From: Gammaproteobacteria bacterium
Lineage (GTDB): Bacteria > Pseudomonadota > Gammaproteobacteria > Magnimaribacterales > TMED112
Length of the DNA stretch: 11,168 nucleotides
Assembly: GCA_002684055.1 (NCBI GenBank)
Contig: NYUL01000025.1
Location: 5,329 to 16,496 of the forward strand
Reading direction: 5' to 3'
The translations under genes and the position numbers were made by a program. The notes beneath the pieces are model-generated. The model did not search any database. It was not told the DNA's origin and saw only the letters and a list, made by a program, of their open reading frames with translations. Below are positions 5,989 through 11,168 of this stretch, piece after piece (the first letter of the stretch is position 1; each line of letters starts with the position of its first letter).

Positions 5989-6787
5989 AAAATTTTTAGA
6001 AGAAAGGGGTAGCATCAAACCTAAAACCATTCTATGCGGTTCTGATGGTCAAGATATAAGCAAGATAGCAAGAAAAATAGTTAAGAAGCTTATCTCAGAA
6101 ATAGATGAAAAAGACTACACAGAACAGCACTTAGAAAATATAGCCTCTGCTAATTTTTATTTTCTTAAAAAAGATCCAGATAAAAGCATTATTCCAATTT
6201 CAGATTTAAGAGAACCCAGAGATTTCTTAACTTTAAGTACACGAAATAAAAGGTTGCTTTTCATCCAAGGAGGCGAGGATATAAGGCTGGATGGCTATAA
6301 CTCTTTATTAAAAGTTGCAGAAGATACTAGTGATGATACTTTCATGTACATATCTACAAATAATATCTCCAAGATTCCATCAACCATCAAAAGTAGGTTT
6401 CATATATCGAGGGTTCCAATACCTACGATATTTGAAGTCCAAGAATATATTTCTTCTCAAAAGCTAAACCTTTCAGAAACTGCATTGCATTTCTTATCTG
6501 AGAACTCCAAAGAGCTTGAAAAGCCTATTGATGAAATCACAAAGAAAATGGAAAAATATGATACATACCTTAGAAACAAAGATATTCAATCCAAGGATAA
6601 GGATGAGCTATCAGCATTTGCTGACTATCTAATCTTTATAGAGAAAGGTAGGGTTGGACTAGAAGCTAAACAATCCCTAATAAAACTTGATAATTTAATT
6701 GATATAAAAAAATCTATTAACCTGCCTAACAATCTTAGCTTGGATGTCATCAAATTAAGACTTAATTCTTGTCTTGAGATGGTTTAG
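5972..6787 (+). CDS. holB: DNA polymerase III delta' subunit, reduced form
   Basis: Delta' is the non-ATP-hydrolysing stator of the clamp loader that places the beta clamp on primed DNA. The N-terminal LPWDKKFLEE fits the family's PW start. The best-conserved part is at about residues 77-147: DLREPRDFL, then RLLFIQGGEDIRLDGYNSLLKVAED, which corresponds to the E. coli stretch containing AANALLKTLEEP, and the sensor-like STIKSRF. At 271 residues it is about 60 shorter than the E. coli protein. No intact Walker A motif is visible (the region reads LCGSDGQDISK), and the zinc-binding cysteine cluster present in E. coli delta' is absent. The C-terminal collar domain is poorly conserved. Position directly after tmk, overlapping by 17 bp, supports holB strongly. 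Its 3' end overlaps the convergent amidase gene by 26 bp. Confidence 0.88.
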   Translation: MLPWDKKFLEERGSIKPKTILCGSDGQDISKIARKIVKKLISEIDEKDYTEQHLENIASANFYFLKKDPDKSIIPISDLREPRDFLTLSTRNKRLLFIQGGEDIRLDGYNSLLKVAEDTSDDTFMYISTNNISKIPSTIKSRFHISRVPIPTIFEVQEYISSQKLNLSETALHFLSENSKELEKPIDEITKKMEKYDTYLRNKDIQSKDKDELSAFADYLIFIEKGRVGLEAKQSLIKLDNLIDIKKSINLPNNLSLDVIKLRLNSCLEMV

Positions 6788-8288
6788 GAAAAAAATTATT
6801 CTCTTGCTCAAATGCATAGGCCATATTGATCAGATTAACTTCATCCCAGGCTGCTCCCATGAAAGATAAGCCTGTTGGGAGGTTGTCCACGTAATCTAAA
6901 GGTACAGTGATATGTGGGTATCCAGATATAGCTGACAGGGCTCCATTTCCCCAACCATTTTCAAAAGTATCTCCAGTCTGATAATTAATTTTCCATGCAG
7001 TGTTTCTAGTCAAGCCTACAAGAGCATCCAATTTATTATCAGCTAATGTATCGTCTATAGCTTTCTTAGCGTATTCAAGCGTTTTTAATGACTCTTGATA
7101 GATATTTTCAGTTCTGACACTTCCAATAGTTCTTCCTGGCGCAGACTCTACACTTTTGATGAAATATTCTTGTCCATAGAAGCTCATAACTTGTTTAGAA
7201 TTTAATTTATTAAAATCTATAACTGATTCCATATCCTGCATTCTTGATTTAGATTTTTTTAGATAACTATTAAGACCTATATAAAATTCATGCTGAAGAA
7301 CAAATAAAGCAGCGGACCAAAAATTTTCAGGCATGCCATAAAATCTAACTTCTATTACTTCAGCACCAAGTGATTTTAGCTGTTTTTTAACCTTTTCAAT
7401 TAATCTTAATGCCTCATTTGGAGCATTAAGATCTGGCATTATCAAACCTATTCTTTTCCCATTTAAATAATCTCTGCTTAATTTTGTCAATGCATCAAAA
7501 TCATAATTGCTTGGTATTGAATGCGTATATTCGTCTTTAGGGTCTTTTCCTGAAATTGCTTGAAGTACTATTGCAGCATCTAAAACGCTTCTCGCAAGTG
7601 GTCCAGCAGTGTCCTGGGTAGATGAAATAGGAATTATTCCATGTCTGCTAACAAGCCCAACTGTAGGTTTTATTCCTACAACACCATTCACTGAAGCAGG
7701 GCAGGTTATAGAGCCATTTGTTTCAGTGCCAATAGATACAGGAACTAGACCAAGAGCAACTGCTGCTGCACTGCCTGAGCTTGAGCCGCAAGGACTGTAG
7801 TCATGGTCATATGGATTTCTTGTTTGCCCTCCATAACTTGACCACCCACTTACAGATTTTTCTCCTCTAAAATTAGCCCATTCTGATAAATTAGCTTTTC
7901 CAAGAATAAGAAAACCAGCTTTTTTTAGATTCTTGACTAAATGAGCATCACTTCGTGGAAAATTATCGGTCATAGAGATTGATCCTGCAGTATTTGCAAG
8001 CCCCTTTGCATCTATATTGTCTTTGAGGAGTATAGGTACACCTTGCCAATCTTTATTTCTGCCATACACGTATGATCTGTAAAGCTGATTAGTCTCATAA
8101 AGAGAAATTATAGAATTCACATCTTTATCTGAGTTTTTCACCCAATCAGAGTAGTTTTCCAAAAAAACTTTTTTATTTTTGCTATCAGATAGCTTTTCTT
8201 GAAACTCAGTGACTGAGAGAACCTTAAACGATTCTGATATGCATAGAAAAGAGGATAATAATAAAAAAAAGATTGATTTGGATCTCAT
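6762..8288 (-). CDS. Secreted amidase-signature family hydrolase
   Basis: The product is a 508-residue member of the amidase signature family, which hydrolyses carbon-nitrogen amide bonds through a Ser-cisSer-Lys triad. The triad is intact: Lys89 in VPILLKDNID, cis-Ser169 in CGSSSGSAAA, and nucleophile Ser193 in GTETNGSITCPAS. An N-terminal MRSKSIFFLLLSSFLCISES looks like a Sec signal peptide; Cys16 is not in a proper lipobox, so a periplasmic or exported soluble protein is more likely than a lipoprotein. The signal peptide argues against GatA, which is cytoplasmic and would sit with gatB/gatC. The substrate cannot be read from sequence; peptide amides or other small amides are possible. The start lies seven bases after the peptidase stop, without a Shine-Dalgarno sequence, so the two are probably co-transcribed. 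The 3' end overlaps that of holB. Confidence 0.88.
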   Translation of the reverse strand: MRSKSIFFLLLSSFLCISESFKVLSVTEFQEKLSDSKNKKVFLENYSDWVKNSDKDVNSIISLYETNQLYRSYVYGRNKDWQGVPILLKDNIDAKGLANTAGSISMTDNFPRSDAHLVKNLKKAGFLILGKANLSEWANFRGEKSVSGWSSYGGQTRNPYDHDYSPCGSSSGSAAAVALGLVPVSIGTETNGSITCPASVNGVVGIKPTVGLVSRHGIIPISSTQDTAGPLARSVLDAAIVLQAISGKDPKDEYTHSIPSNYDFDALTKLSRDYLNGKRIGLIMPDLNAPNEALRLIEKVKKQLKSLGAEVIEVRFYGMPENFWSAALFVLQHEFYIGLNSYLKKSKSRMQDMESVIDFNKLNSKQVMSFYGQEYFIKSVESAPGRTIGSVRTENIYQESLKTLEYAKKAIDDTLADNKLDALVGLTRNTAWKINYQTGDTFENGWGNGALSAISGYPHITVPLDYVDNLPTGLSFMGAAWDEVNLINMAYAFEQENNFFPKPSQDKN

Positions 8289-8295
8289 TCTAAAA

Positions 8296-11148
8296 TTATG
8301 GATCTATTCTAGGTGAGGTACCTAATCCGGCCCCATAAACTACTGCATTTAACCACAATCTACTTGTTCCTAGTGCTGCGCCTCTAAAATTTGGCTCTCC
8401 TGAAAATAAAATTACTTGGCCCCTACCAACCCTTTCTCGTGTCAGGTAGGCTGAGTTTGCAATTCTTTGTGAAGCTTCAGGCCAAACTAAGCCACTCATT
8501 TTTACATTGAGATCTGTATTAGGCGGCATATCAGACCAGTTAATTGTTCTATAAGTTGTAGCTTCTTTATTTTCAATTATCTGTCCCACTCGCACAGCTG
8601 CTTCAGAGTTATTGCTAGTCATAAGAACAGGGTTATTGCCATAAAGAACGGGGAGGGTATCTACTGTTCCAAACGTTAACCAATGCTCATTATCAATTCT
8701 TCCTGCAACAATAGCACCAGATGGCATAAACAAAGACTGCCACTTATCCCTCATTTCTAACTGCGCTTTATTGAATTTGTTTTTACTAACTTCCCAAGGG
8801 TATTCAACTTCAAAATCTACCTTGTTTTCATTAACCTTTTGCATATCAATTTCTACGCTTAATGCTCCAAATTCACGTTGAAGATCCATGTTATAGGCTT
8901 CACTTTTATCGAATATACTTGAAATCTGTCTAACTGAACCAATTCCATTTTCAGATGCAAGACTTCTTGAACTTCCATTATGAGCAATTAAGGTGCCACC
9001 TTGTTTGACCCATTCTCTTATGCTGCTCATTTCAGAGTTTGATAGCCCTTGATAGCCACTTGGCATAATAATTGTGTTGTAACGGGTTAAATCACCATAA
9101 CTAACAGACGAGCCATTTACCATGCTATGTCTAATGCCCAGGTGGTGATCTAAAGACCACCAACTTACACCCACGTCATATGAGCTGAAGTTTTGCTGTG
9201 CCATTAATGCAATTTGAGGTCGTTCTAATAACCTGAAATGTCTACCACCCCAATCTGGAAGCTCCTCAGGCCCAAAACCTGAATCTATTGATACTACTGA
9301 AATATTTAAATCACTAGCCACAGATCCAACAATAGAGCTTAAATTTTCAAAATTTGGATTATCCATTTCAATTACAAGCACGCTCCCTCGCGGAAGGTTT
9401 TGGTCTGAAAGAATAGATTCTTTATCTATAATTCTAACCTCAATACCAAGCTCCATAAGTCTTGCAGCGAAAGCTACAGAGCGATCATCCATCCCATTCA
9501 CAGCCCACATTAGAGCATCTTTATTGATAGTATTGTCTATTTTTGATGGCTCCCATTTCGACAGATTTTCTTGAATGTTCTCTTGAACAGTAACTGCTTC
9601 TAAGCCGTACATCATGGTTAAGTTAAAAGCTGTTGTGTCATACATTACTGAAGAACCATTCTTTAAAGTTTGTCTTCTTTCTTCTTCAAGGACTGATTCA
9701 ATTATTTCAGCATCAAATTCAAGTATTGCTGCTATTAAAGGTGCTTCTGGCTGAAGGTTTGGAATAATCATGCTACCAGCTGGTATTACATAATTCTCTT
9801 GAGAATCACCAGTTTGTTTTAAAGCAGATTTGGTTTGAATAGGGTTAGTATTTAAATAAAATTCAATATCTTGAGCTTGGAGTTTCTTAGCAAAAGTATT
9901 AAGTCTTCCTATATTTTCTGTAGGCAATACAACAAAGGTTTGATTTGCAAATTCACTATTTTTAGAGACATTATGTTTTCTTCCATCCCAGAAATCTTGA
10001 TACATTGCCTTTGTATGTTTTTCAAGAGTTTTAAGGTTAGCTAAGGTACTAACAAACTGATGATGGACTGATTCTTTATATGATTGAATAGTTCCTTCAG
10101 GTCTTCTTATACCATCTTCAGACATTCTAGATTGCTCATATAAGATCCCTAAACTTCCTCTAAATTGAATATAAAAAGAGTAGCCAGGATAGAGGTCTTC
10201 ATGCCATTCGCCAGTATAAAATCGCCAATTATTATCATCAAAAGCTTTTGCCTGATCATCAGCAAAAACATTACCCCATTTAATTAAATCTCTGTCTATG
10301 TTTGTATTTATTGGTTCTCTTGGAGGCCCAGTCATAAAGGTATCTTGGGCACCCATCTCGTGGCCATCGACTAGAATTTGTGGACGCCATTTGTTGATTA
10401 AAGGGACTCTTCCTTGAGTTTCAGGCTGAGTAAGATAAAACCAATCTCTATTAAGATCAAAGTAATAATGATTTGTTCTTGCGTAAGGCCAGTCACCTGA
10501 ATGCAAAAGAGACTGATCATCATAATTTGGAGCTGTTCCTCGATATTGTTCAAGGGATTTTACGAACCTATCTCTTCCATCTGGATTCATCATTGGATCA
10601 ACAATTACTATCATGTTATCTAGCATGCTAGTAACAGCAGTATCTTTACTTGCTATTAGATGATAAATAATACCTAATGCTGCATCTGCACCAGATGTTT
10701 CGTTACCATGTATAGAATAGGCCATCCAAGCAGTTGCTGGTAATGATTCAATTAAAGATTTAGCTTCACGGTCAGAAGTAGATCTGGCATCAGATAGTTT
10801 AGAAATAGATTTTTGAATATTATCTAGATTAGCGAGGTTTTCAGGTGCTGATATATATAATGCAAATAATGTACGACCTTCATGTGTTTTGCCATATTCA
10901 ACCACTTTAAGTCTGTCAGACTGCATTGCATATGCCTTTATAGCAGTTTCGATTTGTAGAGGACTAGCTACTCTAGTGCCATAGTCAAAATCAAGGAAGT
11001 TATCTGGATGATCAACTATATCTAGATAATTACCATCAAGTATAAGGTTGGAATATAAATCCTTTGATAAAGATGTTGGTTTCATTAAATCTCCAATTAG
11101 AAAATTAGAAGAGAGTAGGGTGAGTAAAATTAAAAATCTGTAAAACAT
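8296..11148 (-). CDS. Secreted M14-family zinc metallopeptidase with C-terminal glutamine amidotransferase-like region
   Basis: This 950-residue exported protein begins with a probable Sec signal (MFYRFLILLTLLSSNFLIGD) and has a full M14 zinc carboxypeptidase domain at about residues 55-380. The zinc ligands are His147 and Glu150 in HGNETSG and His263 in DGHEMG; a substrate-binding arginine is likely in NPDGRDR (188-194), and the catalytic glutamate is probably Glu338 in LYEQSR. The rest, about 400-950, resembles the class I glutamine amidotransferase-like region found fused to some M14 peptidases: YNTIIMPSGYQG at 690-701 and REWVKQGGTLIAHNG at 711-725 have that fold's pattern, but no nucleophilic Cys is present, so the region is probably non-catalytic. 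The start is supported by the Shine-Dalgarno AAAGGA on the minus strand. Whether it cuts C-terminal residues or other peptides is not readable from sequence. Confidence 0.88.
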   Translation of the reverse strand: MFYRFLILLTLLSSNFLIGDLMKPTSLSKDLYSNLILDGNYLDIVDHPDNFLDFDYGTRVASPLQIETAIKAYAMQSDRLKVVEYGKTHEGRTLFALYISAPENLANLDNIQKSISKLSDARSTSDREAKSLIESLPATAWMAYSIHGNETSGADAALGIIYHLIASKDTAVTSMLDNMIVIVDPMMNPDGRDRFVKSLEQYRGTAPNYDDQSLLHSGDWPYARTNHYYFDLNRDWFYLTQPETQGRVPLINKWRPQILVDGHEMGAQDTFMTGPPREPINTNIDRDLIKWGNVFADDQAKAFDDNNWRFYTGEWHEDLYPGYSFYIQFRGSLGILYEQSRMSEDGIRRPEGTIQSYKESVHHQFVSTLANLKTLEKHTKAMYQDFWDGRKHNVSKNSEFANQTFVVLPTENIGRLNTFAKKLQAQDIEFYLNTNPIQTKSALKQTGDSQENYVIPAGSMIIPNLQPEAPLIAAILEFDAEIIESVLEEERRQTLKNGSSVMYDTTAFNLTMMYGLEAVTVQENIQENLSKWEPSKIDNTINKDALMWAVNGMDDRSVAFAARLMELGIEVRIIDKESILSDQNLPRGSVLVIEMDNPNFENLSSIVGSVASDLNISVVSIDSGFGPEELPDWGGRHFRLLERPQIALMAQQNFSSYDVGVSWWSLDHHLGIRHSMVNGSSVSYGDLTRYNTIIMPSGYQGLSNSEMSSIREWVKQGGTLIAHNGSSRSLASENGIGSVRQISSIFDKSEAYNMDLQREFGALSVEIDMQKVNENKVDFEVEYPWEVSKNKFNKAQLEMRDKWQSLFMPSGAIVAGRIDNEHWLTFGTVDTLPVLYGNNPVLMTSNNSEAAVRVGQIIENKEATTYRTINWSDMPPNTDLNVKMSGLVWPEASQRIANSAYLTRERVGRGQVILFSGEPNFRGAALGTSRLWLNAVVYGAGLGTSPRIDP

Positions 11149-11154
11149 AAAAAA

Positions 11155-11160
11155 TCCTTT
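11155..11160 (-). promoter_or_regulatory. Shine-Dalgarno site for the M14 peptidase gene
   Basis: On the minus strand AAAGGA lies six bases upstream of the ATG at 11148, a standard spacing. It supports that start over the internal Met22 (MKPTSL), which would also remove the signal peptide. The promoter must lie at or beyond the window edge. Confidence 0.75.
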
Positions 11161-11168
11161 AATTGAGT

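Noticed and set aside
6762..8288. The amidase as GatA of the Asp/Glu-tRNA amidotransferase.
   Set aside because: It has a signal peptide, lacks gatB/gatC neighbours, and its long insertion after the nucleophile region is unlike GatA.
1..11168. Mobile elements, CRISPR arrays, tRNA genes, defence or biosynthetic clusters.
   Set aside because: None seen on either strand: coding density is nearly complete, all genes have housekeeping or hydrolase assignments, and no spaced direct repeats or terminal inverted repeats stood out by eye.

Overview
The window reads as a compact, AT-rich chromosomal segment from a free-living gammaproteobacterium with a streamlined genome. A marine SAR86-like lineage is my best guess. 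The reasons are the presence of rsmJ (a mostly gammaproteobacterial gene), the conserved rpmF-fab-acpP-mltG-tmk-holB order, very short or negative intergenic distances, and a secreted amidase next to a large secreted M14 peptidase. The lineage is inferred from gene content and composition, not from a marker-gene comparison. I see no mobile element, CRISPR array, tRNA, rRNA or phage gene.

Layout: (1) 1-1903, plus strand: the 3' part of uppP (undecaprenyl-diphosphate phosphatase), rsmJ (16S rRNA methyltransferase) and a DUF805 membrane protein, all overlapping and probably one transcript. (2) 1904-2221, minus strand: a YbjQ/UPF0145 protein whose stop codon directly abuts the DUF805 stop. (3) A 77-bp divergent spacer, 2222-2298, with the only good promoter candidate. 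(4) 2299-6787, plus strand: rpmF, fabD, fabG, acpP, mltG, tmk and holB, with no gap above 32 bp. (5) 6762-11148, minus strand: a secreted M14 metallopeptidase followed 7 bp later by a secreted signature-family amidase, whose 3' end overlaps the 3' end of holB.

The rpmF block joins translation (L32), fatty-acid synthesis (malonyl transfer to ACP, ketoacyl reduction, ACP itself), peptidoglycan processing (MltG), dTTP supply (Tmk) and DNA replication (clamp loader delta'). It is an abbreviated form of the classical cluster: plsX and fabH, usual between rpmF and fabD, and fabF and pabC, usual between acpP and mltG, are all absent here. uppP adds a further envelope step (lipid carrier recycling). 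The minus-strand pair looks like an extracytoplasmic peptide or amide degradation unit.

I did not find a new biological system. Most of the window is well-understood housekeeping DNA. The points worth a second look are the condensed fab cluster, a probable near-leaderless rpmF transcript, a 12-bp duplication spanning the uppP/rsmJ overlap, the missing conventional start of mltG, the reduced delta' subunit, and the amidase/peptidase pair.
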